Positions 15,756 through 24,868 of a stretch of 64,000 nt of DNA are shown piece after piece. A program made the position numbers and the translations under genes. This DNA comes from Phreatobacter stygius. Its GTDB lineage: Bacteria > Pseudomonadota > Alphaproteobacteria > Rhizobiales > Phreatobacteraceae. The DNA lies in NCBI RefSeq assembly GCF_005144885.1, contig NZ_CP039690.1:6374873-6438872 (forward strand), in the 5' to 3' direction. Below the pieces are notes generated by a model, which ran no database searches, was not told where the DNA came from, and worked only from the letters and a program-made list of their open reading frames with translations. Within the stretch, counting starts at the first letter, position 1. Every line of letters begins with the position of its first letter.

Positions 15756-17360
15756 TCAGTTCGAACCCGAACAGGCCAGCACCGAACGCCGTGGTCCGGC
15801 GGCTGTCGCGCAATCCCGATAGCCATGGAAGCGTGCCAGCGCCGGCCCGCTGTCGTCCTTCGCGATGATGACCAGCACCTGCGGCGCGCCCTTGTGCGCC
15901 GCCCGGAACGCCGCGAGCGAGCCGAGCCCGGGCTTGGCCTCCCATTCCGGCAGGGCGAAGACGAAATCTTCAGCCGGCACATAACGCAGCGGGTAATAGC
16001 CGTAGAAGCGCATCGACGGCAGTGACGAACCCATGCCGACGCCCTGCGACCTGAGCGCCGCGAGCTGATGGATGTGGGCGCCCGGCTGCACCCGCCAGGA
16101 AAAATTGGCGCTCGACAGGTCGGTGAGGTCGGCGCCGGCGAAGCTCTGGCCGGGGTGGCTGGCGCCGGCCTGCAGGACCGCCCTGGTCGTCTCCGACCAG
16201 CCGAGATAGGCCAGCGCCCTGACGCCGCTCTGGGCGGCCAGCGCGACCGATGCCAGGATGCAGAGGATGCGCGCCTCGCGCAGCCCGGGCTGGCGCGCGG
16301 CGATCGCCAGCGCCGCGCCGATCCAGCTATAGGGCGCCAGCCGCTCGGCCAGCGGCACGCCCTGGGCGGTGCGAAGATCGAGCGCCGAGACCAGCAGCAC
16401 CAGCAGGATGAAGATCGGCCAGACCAGGTCGCCGCTGCGCCAGCGTTTCAGCGCGACGACGGCGGCATAGGCCATGGCGGCGATCAGCGGCGCCAGCGCC
16501 ACCACCTCCCACCACGTATAGCTGAACAGATAGGTCAGGCCGACCAGCCGGCGCACCACCTGGAAGATCGAATAGCGCAGATTGGCCGCATCCGTCGTTG
16601 CCGCGGGATAGGCGATCAGGAAGGCGACGATGAGCGCGAGCGCCGGCACGGCCGCCGCCACCGACCAGACGCCGTCGCCGATCAGCCGCCGGACGGTCAG
16701 CCGCATCGTCTCGGCGCCGGCCGAGGCGAGGGCACGCGCCAGCCCGCCGGCCGCCATCAGGAGGCAGGCCGCGACCAGGGTGGCAAGATGGGTCAGGCCC
16801 AGCGCGAACAGCGCCAGCGCCAGCGCCAGGAAGGTCCAGAGGTTGCGCCGCTCGCCAATGCCGCGCCACAGCGCGGCGAAGGCCAGAAAGGCGGGCAGGC
16901 CGAGCGCGTAGTTGAAGAAACCGAAATGGATGAACAGGCCGAAGGCGATCGGCTGCAGCAGCAGGAAGGGCAGCAGCGGGCGGTCGGTTTCGGCGCGGGT
17001 CGCCCAATAGGCCGCGACGACCGAGAACAGCCCGTAAAGCGTGAGATAGACCGACTGGCCGAGCAGGGGATCGCCGGTCAGCCGGATCAGCGCCGCCAGA
17101 ATGGCATAGACGCTGTAATTGGGTTCGACCCGCGCGTTCCATTCGTAGAAGGTCCGCGCCGGTTCGGACAAGACGCCGCCCCAGCCGAACCGGGCGATCA
17201 TGTCGGCCTGGGTCAGATGGATCGGGCCGTCCTGGGTCGGAACGATGTCGACCAGCCAGATCGGCGCAACCAGCACCAGGGCCACTGCCAGGGCGATCAG
17301 GACGAGGCCGGCGGGTGTCGAAAGGGGAGCGGATTCGGCGGTCGCGGCTTTGGCGGTCAT
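15756..17360 (-). CDS. Polytopic membrane protein, GT-C glycosyltransferase-like
   Basis: Inner-membrane protein of 534 residues with about 11 predicted helices and a soluble C-terminal region of about 130 residues. The first external loop has TQDGPIHLTQAD, an Asp-containing motif placed like the catalytic loop of GT-C glycosyltransferases. I do not recognise a specific family. It sits in the surface-glycan region, 47 bases downstream of the GH10 gene on the same strand, so it may use a polyprenyl-linked sugar; that is inference. Confidence 0.65.
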   Translation of the reverse strand: MTAKAATAESAPLSTPAGLVLIALAVALVLVAPIWLVDIVPTQDGPIHLTQADMIARFGWGGVLSEPARTFYEWNARVEPNYSVYAILAALIRLTGDPLLGQSVYLTLYGLFSVVAAYWATRAETDRPLLPFLLLQPIAFGLFIHFGFFNYALGLPAFLAFAALWRGIGERRNLWTFLALALALFALGLTHLATLVAACLLMAAGGLARALASAGAETMRLTVRRLIGDGVWSVAAAVPALALIVAFLIAYPAATTDAANLRYSIFQVVRRLVGLTYLFSYTWWEVVALAPLIAAMAYAAVVALKRWRSGDLVWPIFILLVLLVSALDLRTAQGVPLAERLAPYSWIGAALAIAARQPGLREARILCILASVALAAQSGVRALAYLGWSETTRAVLQAGASHPGQSFAGADLTDLSSANFSWRVQPGAHIHQLAALRSQGVGMGSSLPSMRFYGYYPLRYVPAEDFVFALPEWEAKPGLGSLAAFRAAHKGAPQVLVIIAKDDSGPALARFHGYRDCATAAGPRRSVLACSGSN

Positions 17361-17407
17361 GTCATGTCCTTGAGGCGGCCGGCAGCCAGCCGCCGTCTTC
17401 GATCACG

Positions 17408-18478
17408 TCAACGGCAGAAATGCTCGATGACCTGCATCATCGGTTTGGGTTTGTAGTGGACGTCGAACGGCAGCGGCCGGTTGGGCAGGCCGTCGCCGCG
17501 TTTGAAGTAGATCGGCACCCAGCTGTATTTGTCGGTGATGCCCCAGGTCAGCACGGCGCTCGGCCGGATCGCCGCGAAGATCGCACCCAGGAAATCGTGG
17601 ACGCGGGCAGCCACGACCATGTCGCGCAGCTCCGGCGGCCCGGGCATCTTGTTGTCGACCACGTCCAGCTCGGTGACCATGAATTCGAGCCCCATCGCCT
17701 TGACCTCGCTGGCGAAAGCGGTGAGCCCGGCCTGGTCGATCTGGTTCTCGCTCAGATGGCCCTGCAGCCCGACGCCGTGCAGCGGCACATTGTCGGCGCG
17801 CAGCGACCGGATCAGCCGCAGGAAGGCTTCGCGTTTGCGGCGGAAGCGATCGCCGACGAATTCGATGTCATAGTCGTTGAGGATCAGCTTGGCGCCCGGG
17901 TCGGCCTTGGCGGCGGTGCGAAACGCCAGGGCGATATAGCGCGGACCGAGCTGGCGCAGCCACAGGCCGTCGCGCAGTCCCGGCGCCGTCTTCGGGTCGT
18001 CGGCGATCGCCTCGTTGACCACGTCCCAATTGGCGATCTTGCCGCGATAATGGCCGACCACCGTCTCGATATGGCGGACCATTTCGCGTTCGGCGATCGC
18101 CGCGCTGTCGATCGCCTCGGCCCAAGGCGGCAAGGCGCCGTGCCAGACCAGCGTATGGCCGCGCAACAGCATCCGGTTGGCCTGGGCGAAGGCGAGATAA
18201 CGGTCGCCCTCGGAGAAGTCGAAGCGCTCGATGCTCGGCCTGAGATCGAACCATTTCAGGCCGCCCTCGGACACCACCTGGTCGCAATAGGCGGCAAACA
18301 CGCTGCGGTAATCGGCTTCGTTGGCGAGCGGCCCGCTGCGCAGGGCGGCGCCAAAGGGCACCTGCCATTTGCGGGTGGCAACCGTCTGCGCCTCGGCCCG
18401 GGTTCCGAGCAGCGCGGCGAGCGGCGCGGCGCCAAGGGTTGCGATCAGCCCGCGGCGCGAGAGGTCTTGTGATGGCAT
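17408..18478 (-). CDS. Glycoside hydrolase family 10 protein (endo-1,4-beta-xylanase-like), Tat-exported
   Basis: Retaining endo-beta-glycanase of 356 residues. Catalytic acid/base Glu is in WDVVNE (about 156) and the nucleophile Glu in VTELD (about 270); the substrate-binding GHTLVWH lies at 108-114. The leader MPSQDLSRRGLIATLGAA carries twin arginines. The start at 18478 lies 4 bases after the O-antigen ligase stop, so the genes are one operon. Such placement suggests trimming of the cell's own surface polysaccharide rather than plant xylan, but both fit the sequence. Confidence 0.88.
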   Translation of the reverse strand: MPSQDLSRRGLIATLGAAPLAALLGTRAEAQTVATRKWQVPFGAALRSGPLANEADYRSVFAAYCDQVVSEGGLKWFDLRPSIERFDFSEGDRYLAFAQANRMLLRGHTLVWHGALPPWAEAIDSAAIAEREMVRHIETVVGHYRGKIANWDVVNEAIADDPKTAPGLRDGLWLRQLGPRYIALAFRTAAKADPGAKLILNDYDIEFVGDRFRRKREAFLRLIRSLRADNVPLHGVGLQGHLSENQIDQAGLTAFASEVKAMGLEFMVTELDVVDNKMPGPPELRDMVVAARVHDFLGAIFAAIRPSAVLTWGITDKYSWVPIYFKRGDGLPNRPLPFDVHYKPKPMMQVIEHFCR

Positions 18479-18482
18479 GCGG

Positions 18483-19814
18483 TCAGGCTCCGGCGCCGGG
18501 AGGAGAGGGCGGCTGGTTCGCAACGACGCGAAACCGTGCGGTCATCCGCAGGCCGAAGACGGCCACAAGCAACGAGAACCAGACCGGATCGGTGCGGGAA
18601 AACAGGAAGCTCTCCATGCAGGACAGGTAGATGCTGAACAGCCAGAGCTGGAAGAACAGCGTCGTCATGATCGGGTCGGCGCCCTGGCGCCTGGCTTTCA
18701 GGTCGTTCCGGAACGGCTGGATGACCAGCACGATGACGGTCAGGACAAGGCCGATGACGCCGAGATTGAGCGCGGTGTCGAGGAAACCGTTATGGCCGTT
18801 GGAAGCGGATCCCGCCCATTGCTCATTGTCCTCGATGCCGAATTTGGTGCTTTCGAGCGACCAGAACGACAGGAAGCCGTAGCCGGTCACCGGCTTCTCG
18901 GCGAATTTCTCCAGCGCGAAGGCCCAGACGTCGGTACGCCCGGTAAAGCTCGCGTCGAAGGGCAGGGCACTGACGATCGAGCCGATGGCCGGGCTGATGA
19001 CCGAACCGACGCCGAGGCAGAGCAGCACGACCAGCGGCGTGAACACCATCAAGGCGCGGCCGAAGGTCGATTTGATGCCGGCGCAGGCGGTGGAAACCAG
19101 CAGGGTCAGGACCACGATGATGATCGAGCTCTTGGCGGCCGACAGGACGACGAAGAGGCCGGCGAGGCAAGCCAGCGTCATGCCCGGCACGACAAGCCCG
19201 ATGCGCGCGGCGAAAATGCCGATGAACACCATGGTCGAGAACACGCCGCCGGCGAGATTCTTGTGGCCGAACACGCCGCGCCAGTCGCCGGCAAGCCGTG
19301 CCTCGACCAGGTCGGTCGCCTGGTGGACCGCCAGTTCCGGCAGCAGCAGCACCCCGGCATAGGACAGGATCGTCACGAACAGGGCGCAGCCGACGATCAG
19401 GCGGGCGAATTCGTCGCGATCCCGCGGCAAGAGGCAGACCAGCGCCGCGATCAGCGCAACCGTCAGGAACAGGATGTAGCGGCGCAGCGACGAGGCGAAA
19501 TCGGTTGAGATCGCAATGTTCACGCCAATGTAGAGAGCCAGCCAAATGAACGGGCGATCGGTCAGTGCCGTCACGAAGTGCTTCCAGCGGCCGACCGTCG
19601 CGCCGACGATCATCGCGCCAAGCAGGCCGAACGTCACATAGATCCACAGATCATTGCCGGTGGTCAGGCCGAGCAGGTCCTGGCTGCCGAGGTCGCCGAA
19701 CGGCTCGAGGCCGATCCAGACCAGGCACCAGACCGCGACGAACAGGCCGGCACGCGCGACCCGCGCCCAGCTCTCCTGGCTGCCATCGACATGAGAGGCG
19801 GTGACTTGCGACAT
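18483..19814 (-). CDS. O-antigen ligase / polymerase family membrane protein
   Basis: Inner-membrane protein of 443 residues of the Wzy_C/O-antigen ligase family, with about 12 predicted helices. The family pattern is visible: RGVFGHKNLAG before a helix, GRTDVWAFALEKFAEKPVTGYGF, and NGHNGFLDTALNLGVIG. These proteins join or polymerise polyprenyl-linked glycans on the periplasmic side. Which of the two this one does cannot be said. ATG at 19814 chosen as the first start before the first helix. It is followed 4 bases later by the GH10 gene. Confidence 0.87.
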   Translation of the reverse strand: MSQVTASHVDGSQESWARVARAGLFVAVWCLVWIGLEPFGDLGSQDLLGLTTGNDLWIYVTFGLLGAMIVGATVGRWKHFVTALTDRPFIWLALYIGVNIAISTDFASSLRRYILFLTVALIAALVCLLPRDRDEFARLIVGCALFVTILSYAGVLLLPELAVHQATDLVEARLAGDWRGVFGHKNLAGGVFSTMVFIGIFAARIGLVVPGMTLACLAGLFVVLSAAKSSIIIVVLTLLVSTACAGIKSTFGRALMVFTPLVVLLCLGVGSVISPAIGSIVSALPFDASFTGRTDVWAFALEKFAEKPVTGYGFLSFWSLESTKFGIEDNEQWAGSASNGHNGFLDTALNLGVIGLVLTVIVLVIQPFRNDLKARRQGADPIMTTLFFQLWLFSIYLSCMESFLFSRTDPVWFSLLVAVFGLRMTARFRVVANQPPSPPGAGA

Positions 19815-20191
19815 CGATCCGGTCTGCCCTCGAGGCGCACCCACCGCGGTCGAACAGCGACGTCTAGAGGTGAAGCAACACCATTTACGCCGCGCCCCCG
19901 CCGGACGACAAGCCAAAGCTTGCCCTATGGTGAAGCCGGGTCCGGATTTCTCGCAAGGCTTCGGGCCGAGCCGAGCCTTGTGACAAATGCCGACTGGCGC
20001 TCACTGTCCCCGGCACGGCATTTGGCCGCGATCTTGCTGGTTGCGGCAGATGCGTTTACTGCGCCGCTTCCATTGATCCGAAACGAGACGCCAGCCATGA
20101 CCCTGCCAGGAAAGCCGCCGACCGAGCCGCCGGGACAGTTGCCGGCCGACCGGCTGAACGCGGGCGCGGGCATTCGTTTCGTCGTCAGTTC
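19815..20191. other. Intergenic region between divergent ligase and acyltransferase genes
   Basis: 377 bases with no convincing gene. It should hold both promoters. I could not assign boxes with confidence. Confidence 0.4.
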
Positions 20192-21244
20192 ATGACGGTT
20201 GCCAGCGAAGCGCGGGGTCGGCTCAACGCGATCCAATATCTCAGAGCCGCCGCCGCCCTGATGGTGGTGGCATTCCATGTCCTCGGACCGGCCTGGACGG
20301 TCGGGTCGGCGGGGGTCGACGTCTTCTTCGTCATCAGCGGCTTCGTCATTGCGCTGGTGACCAATTCCCCGACCGTGACCCCACTCGGCTTCGCCTATGA
20401 CCGGGCGGCGCGGATCCTGCCGCTCTATTGGCTCTGCACGCTGGTTCTCGCCCTGGCGGTGGCGATCGCCCCCGCGCTGTTTCCGCGGCTGCCGTTCTCC
20501 TCCGAATGGCTGGTCATGTCGCTGGCGATGCTGCCGGCCTTCAAGCCGGGCACCAGCGATGTCTTTCCGATGCTCTATCAGGGTTGGACGCTGAATTACG
20601 AAGCCTTCTTCTATGTCGTCGCGCTGATCGCGGTGTTCCTGCCGCTCCGGCAACGCTTCCTCGCGATATCAGCGATCCTCGTCGCTTTCCTCGCCGCCGG
20701 TCACTGGTTCCCATCATCCAAGGCCTGGGCCAGGGTCTATACCGATCCGCTGCTGATCGAGTTCCTGGCCGGTTATGCCTTTGGCCATTTGCGCCTGCAT
20801 GGGCTTCGGCTCGGCCGCCTGGCCGGGCACGCGCTGGTCGCTTTCGGCCTTTTCGGCTTCGGTCTCGCCGCCATGTCGGGCGAGGGCCCCGACGGCTGGC
20901 ACCGCATCCTGGTCTGGGGCGTGCCGGCCTTCTGTCTGGTCGCCGGCGGCGTCGTGGTCGAGGATCGTGGCGCCTTGCCGACGATCCCGCTGGCTGGCCT
21001 GATCGGCGAGGCATCTTATGCGATCTATCTCACCCACGGCCTGGCGATTTCGCTGCTGGTGGTCGTCTGGCGGCGCCTGGGGCTCATGACGCCTGACGGC
21101 CTGGATGCGCCAGCCCTGGCGGTCGCGACCTTCGGCCTCTGCGTCGCCGGCGGCATCGTCTTTCACCGGCTGGTCGAACAGCCTCTGCAGCGACGGCTGA
21201 AACGGCGGAAGCGTGTCCGTATCGACCCCGCGCCCGCCCGCTGA
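20192..21244 (+). CDS. Acyltransferase family 3 membrane protein (ExoZ/OafA-like)
   Basis: Inner-membrane acyltransferase of 350 residues that would add an acetyl or similar group to a surface glycan. It begins with the family signature: NAIQYLRAAAALMVVAFHVLG containing the key His, then GVDVFFVISGFVIAL, followed by the RAARILPLYWL region. About ten helices are predicted. It ends with a short basic cytoplasmic tail. Its stop is 3 bases from the stop of the convergent acyltransferase. Confidence 0.9.
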   Translation: MTVASEARGRLNAIQYLRAAAALMVVAFHVLGPAWTVGSAGVDVFFVISGFVIALVTNSPTVTPLGFAYDRAARILPLYWLCTLVLALAVAIAPALFPRLPFSSEWLVMSLAMLPAFKPGTSDVFPMLYQGWTLNYEAFFYVVALIAVFLPLRQRFLAISAILVAFLAAGHWFPSSKAWARVYTDPLLIEFLAGYAFGHLRLHGLRLGRLAGHALVAFGLFGFGLAAMSGEGPDGWHRILVWGVPAFCLVAGGVVVEDRGALPTIPLAGLIGEASYAIYLTHGLAISLLVVVWRRLGLMTPDGLDAPALAVATFGLCVAGGIVFHRLVEQPLQRRLKRRKRVRIDPAPAR

Positions 21245-21247
21245 CCG

Positions 21248-22300
21248 TCAGTGCAGATAGCGGGCGACCGGCGGCAAGACGCGGTCGGCGATCCAGCGGA
21301 TGACGATCGGCAGGCCGAGGCCGGCGGCCGTCAGCACGATGAAATAGCCGTAGAAGGCGTTGCCGTCCCATTTGACCAGGAGAAAGCCGAAGCCTTTCAC
21401 CAGGCCGATGCACATGGTGTTGAACAGATAGATCGCCATTGTGTAATGGCCGAAGAACAGGAAGACGCAGTCACCCTGGCCGGCAAGCCAGCGCGCCAGG
21501 CCGTGAAGCGCCGGGATCGAGGCCAGGGCCGCGACCAGCACCGTCGGCGGATTGGTGCTCCATGAGGCCAAAGCCAGCGCCGCCGGGAACAGCACGACCA
21601 GCGCTGCGCCGTAGCGCCGCAGCAGGTCGTCCATGGCCTCCCGGTGCTGGCCAACCCAGACGCCGATCAGGAAGAACACCAGATGTTTCAGCACCCGGTC
21701 GGCGTAGAACAGGCTCTCGACGTCGAATTGGGTGAAGGCGGCGCTGACCAGGATGAGCGCCGGGAGGAGGCGCGGGAAGGGCACCACGACCAGGCGAAAG
21801 ATCGCTGAATAGATGAAGGCTGCGTAGAGATACCAGACCGAGGTGGCAGGGCTTCTGGCGGTGTGGATGAACAATCCGTCGAGATAGGCCGCGAGGCTGT
21901 CCTGCGTATTGTCGACGAAGACGAACTGCGAAAACACCATCTTGCCGGCGATGATGATCAGGCCGAAGGCGAAGAACGGCAGCAGCAGCCGGTCGCAGCG
22001 CTTCAGGATGAAGCCGAGCGCATTGTCCTTGCCCGGGCTGAGCGTATATCCCAGCACATAGCCGCTCAGATACATGAAGAACGGCATGTGGAAGAAATAG
22101 ATCACGGTCTTGAGCTGCTGGTACCAGCCATGGCCTTCGGGTGTCTGCTGCGAGACGACGTGGCCGAGCACGACCAGGACGATGCCGATGCCCTTGGCGG
22201 TGTCGATATCCAGAAGGCGCGGCCGCACGGCGCTGGCCTGCGGCCTGTCCGCTGTCCCGTCATTCAGGCTGGCCGGAGCCTTGGTCGAAGCCGCGTCCAT
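21248..22300 (-). CDS. Acyltransferase family membrane protein (fucose 4-O-acetylase-like)
   Basis: Inner-membrane acyltransferase of 350 residues, distant from the one beside it. The signature DIDTAKGIGIVLVVLGHV, with the catalytic-type His, and FFHMPFFMYLSGYVLG match the branch that includes fucose 4-O-acetylases. Probable role: O-acetylation of an exopolysaccharide or lipopolysaccharide. The two acyltransferase genes converge. Confidence 0.87.
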   Translation of the reverse strand: MDAASTKAPASLNDGTADRPQASAVRPRLLDIDTAKGIGIVLVVLGHVVSQQTPEGHGWYQQLKTVIYFFHMPFFMYLSGYVLGYTLSPGKDNALGFILKRCDRLLLPFFAFGLIIIAGKMVFSQFVFVDNTQDSLAAYLDGLFIHTARSPATSVWYLYAAFIYSAIFRLVVVPFPRLLPALILVSAAFTQFDVESLFYADRVLKHLVFFLIGVWVGQHREAMDDLLRRYGAALVVLFPAALALASWSTNPPTVLVAALASIPALHGLARWLAGQGDCVFLFFGHYTMAIYLFNTMCIGLVKGFGFLLVKWDGNAFYGYFIVLTAAGLGLPIVIRWIADRVLPPVARYLH

Positions 22301-22474
22301 GCCGACGCCTCCTCAGGCGATGATCCCTTGCAACCCGAGAGGTCACGAAACACGTCATTATCGACGCGGAACCGTTTAAATTGGATGAGAGCGGCCGCGC
22401 CCCTTTGCCCCGGCCGGCCGCCACGCTGCGGTCACGAAGCGCGCCAATGATCGGGCCTCGTCAAGGAGGCTGCC

Positions 22475-22909
22475 ATGCGCCCAGTTGTTCTCGCTCTTGG
22501 TTTCGCCCTGCTGCCCGCCATGGCCTTCGCGCAAACCGCACCCGGCGCGCCGCGCGATGCCGATGCCGGCCGGTTCACGCTGCGCGAGACGCCGGACGGG
22601 CTGCTGCGCCTGGACGGCCGCACCGGCCAGATCTCGCTGTGCAACCGCCAGGACGGCGCCTTCACCTGCCGGTTGGTGGCCGACGACCGGGCCGCGCTGC
22701 AGGCCGAGATCGATCGCCTGAAGGCGGAAAACGACGCCCTGAAGCGCGGCGGCGCGAGCGCGCTCAGCCGTCCCGGCACTGACGGCCAGGGGCTCAACCT
22801 GCCGAGCGATCAGGAGGTCGACCGGGCGCTGAGCCTGGCCGAACGCATCTGGCGGCGGTTCATGGGCATCATGCGCGAGACCGAGCAGGACCAGGGCCGG
22901 CGGCTTTGA
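22475..22909 (+). CDS. Secreted protein with coiled-coil, unknown function
   Basis: Unrecognised 144-residue protein. Signal peptide MRPVVLALGFALLPAMAFAQ, then a compact segment (GRFTLRETPDGLLRLDGRTGQISLC with Cys, and FTCRLV with a second Cys, a likely disulfide), then a coiled-coil ALQAEIDRLKAENDALK, and a C-terminal helix. ATG at 22475 follows AAGGAGG. Similar small proteins occur in rhizobial relatives, but I know of no function. Confidence 0.75.
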   Translation: MRPVVLALGFALLPAMAFAQTAPGAPRDADAGRFTLRETPDGLLRLDGRTGQISLCNRQDGAFTCRLVADDRAALQAEIDRLKAENDALKRGGASALSRPGTDGQGLNLPSDQEVDRALSLAERIWRRFMGIMRETEQDQGRRL

Positions 22910-22928
22910 GCCCCAAGTCTGAAAAACC

Positions 22929-23762
22929 TCAGGCCGCGCTCTTGTAGGGCGGCTTGTCCAGGCCCTTGGGCGACAGGGTGAAGATCTCGACGCCGGTCTC
23001 GGTCACCGCCACCGTGTGTTCGAACTGCGCCGACAGCGACCGGTCGCGGGTCACCGCGGTCCAGCCGTCGGACAGCACTTTCACATGTGGCCGGCCGAGA
23101 TTGATCATCGGCTCGATGGTGAAGAACATGCCCGGCTTCAGCACGCTGCCCTCGCCCGGCCGGCCGAGATGGACGATGTTCGGCTCGTCATGGAACATCC
23201 GGCCAAGGCCATGGCCGCAGAAGTCGCGCACCACGCTCATATGCTGCGGTTCGACGAAGGACTGGATGGCGTGGCCGATGTCGCCGACCGTATTGCCGGG
23301 CTTCACCGCGGCCACACCCAGCATCAGCGATTCGTAGGTCACGTCGATCAGCCGCTCGGCGCGGCGCGGGATCTCGCCGACCGCATACATGCGCGAGGTG
23401 TCGCCGTGCCAGCCGTCGAGCACGAAGGTGACGTCGACATTGACGATGTCGCCGTCGCGCAGCGGCTTGTCGTTGGGAATGCCGTGGCAGACCACGTGGT
23501 TGATCGAGGTGCAGGTCGACCGCTCGTAACCGCGATACATGAGGGTTGCCGGATAGGCGCGGTGGTCCATGGCGAATTCGAACACCAGCTGGTCGATGCG
23601 GTCGGTCGCAACCCCGACATTGACCTCGCCGACCAGCATATCCAGGCACTCGGCGACCAGCCGGCCAGCCGCGCGCATGCCCTCGAAGGCCTCGGGCCCG
23701 TAAAGCTTGATCTGGCCGTTCTTGCGCATCGGCGCAGTCCCGGCATCCACATAGGTAACCAC
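22929..23762 (-). CDS. map: Methionine aminopeptidase, type I
   Basis: Cytosolic metalloprotease of 277 residues that removes the initiator methionine. The five metal ligands are visible: Asp in VNVDVTF, Asp in WHGDTSR, His in CGHGLGR, Glu in TIEPMI and Glu in AQFEHTV. The substrate-binding His is in CHGIPN. I chose GTG at 23762 because CAGGA lies 8 bases upstream; ATG at 23729 is the alternative. No ribosomal-protein gene is close, so it is a stand-alone copy; whether it is the only one in the genome is not visible here. Confidence 0.9.
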   Translation of the reverse strand: MVTYVDAGTAPMRKNGQIKLYGPEAFEGMRAAGRLVAECLDMLVGEVNVGVATDRIDQLVFEFAMDHRAYPATLMYRGYERSTCTSINHVVCHGIPNDKPLRDGDIVNVDVTFVLDGWHGDTSRMYAVGEIPRRAERLIDVTYESLMLGVAAVKPGNTVGDIGHAIQSFVEPQHMSVVRDFCGHGLGRMFHDEPNIVHLGRPGEGSVLKPGMFFTIEPMINLGRPHVKVLSDGWTAVTRDRSLSAQFEHTVAVTETGVEIFTLSPKGLDKPPYKSAA

Positions 23763-23829
23763 TGGCGAATTCCTGATCTGCCCGGAAAATAGGGAATTCG
23801 CGCGGTGGCGCAAGCCTGCCGGACGGGGA

Positions 23830-24735
23830 TCAGCCTTTCGCCAGGAGATCGACGCCGTTGAAACGTGCCACCTCGTCGGACAGCATCGGCACATATTTGC
23901 CGCCATTGCCCTGGGCTTCCGCCATGGCGAAATAATTCTTCACCGCCGATCCCAGGGGATTGGCGATGCCGGTGGCCTCCGCCATGGCGGCCAGATAGCG
24001 CATGTCCTTATGCGCATTGGAAATGCTGAACCTGTGGGCGTTCTCGTCGCGCCCGACGACATATTTGAAGAAGGTCTGGTAGAAGCCGCAATCCATGCGC
24101 CCGCCCGACAGGACCGCATTCACCGCCGCCGGCGCGACGCCATTGGCCTTGGCCACCGTCAGCGCCTCGGAATAGAGCGCCGCATAACCCATCGCGATGA
24201 AGTTGTTGACGATCTTCATGGTGTGGCCGGCGCCGACCGGCCCGACATGGACGATGCGGCCGGCAAAGGCTTCAATCGCAGGACGGACATGGGCGAGATC
24301 GGCCTCGGCGCCGCCGGCCATGACATCGAGCTGGCCGTCGAAGGCTTCTTTCGGCGTGCGCGACAGGGGCGCATCGAGGAAGGTGACGCCGATGCCGGCC
24401 AGTTCGCCGGCGAGCCGGCGCGTCAGGGTCGGCTCCGAGGTCGAGCAGTCGACGATGAAAAGGCCTTTGGCCGCCCCGGCGCGCAGCCCGTCCGGACCGT
24501 TGACCACCTGATCGACCTCAGGCGCGCCGGTGACGCAGATGAACACGATGTCGGAGGCCTCGGCGACCGCCTTCGCCGTCGTCACTTCGGTCGCGCCGCG
24601 CTGGACCAGGTCCTCCACCGGCGTGCGGTTGCGGTTCGCCGTCACCGTCAGGGGAAAGCCCTTCTCGACGAGGTTCTTGGCCATGCCGTGGCCCATCAGG
24701 CCAACACCGATGAAGCCGATCCGCTGCTTGCTCAT
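23830..24735 (-). CDS. NAD(P)-dependent oxidoreductase, 3-hydroxyisobutyrate dehydrogenase family
   Basis: Beta-hydroxyacid dehydrogenase of 301 residues that oxidises a small hydroxy acid with NAD(P). The cofactor motif GFIGVGLMGHGMAKNL is at residues 7-22, the substrate loop DAPLSRTPKEA near 120 and the catalytic Lys region GAGHTMKIVNNF near 170. Members include tartronate semialdehyde reductase and 3-hydroxyisobutyrate dehydrogenase. ATG at 24735 follows GGGGAG. It is divergent from a LacI regulator across 133 bases, which suggests substrate-dependent control. Confidence 0.87.
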   Translation of the reverse strand: MSKQRIGFIGVGLMGHGMAKNLVEKGFPLTVTANRNRTPVEDLVQRGATEVTTAKAVAEASDIVFICVTGAPEVDQVVNGPDGLRAGAAKGLFIVDCSTSEPTLTRRLAGELAGIGVTFLDAPLSRTPKEAFDGQLDVMAGGAEADLAHVRPAIEAFAGRIVHVGPVGAGHTMKIVNNFIAMGYAALYSEALTVAKANGVAPAAVNAVLSGGRMDCGFYQTFFKYVVGRDENAHRFSISNAHKDMRYLAAMAEATGIANPLGSAVKNYFAMAEAQGNGGKYVPMLSDEVARFNGVDLLAKG

Positions 24736-24817
24736 CACCACGCTCCCCTTTGGCCCTTTTTGCAGTCTAGTCGCAGATCCGCCCAACGGACGAGGGGTAA
24801 AACGATTGAAATGCACT

Positions 24818-24840
24818 TTCAAACTTTGAATTCAAACTTT
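24818..24840. promoter_or_regulatory. Candidate LacI-family operator
   Basis: The perfect palindrome TTTGAATTCAAA (24825-24836) overlaps a direct repeat of TTCAAACTTT (24818-24827 and 24831-24840) in the AT-rich gap between the dehydrogenase and the LacI gene. Position and symmetry fit a LacI-family site. Confidence 0.6.
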
Positions 24841-24868
24841 AGATTGAAGCCTGGGGGGAGACTGTCCG

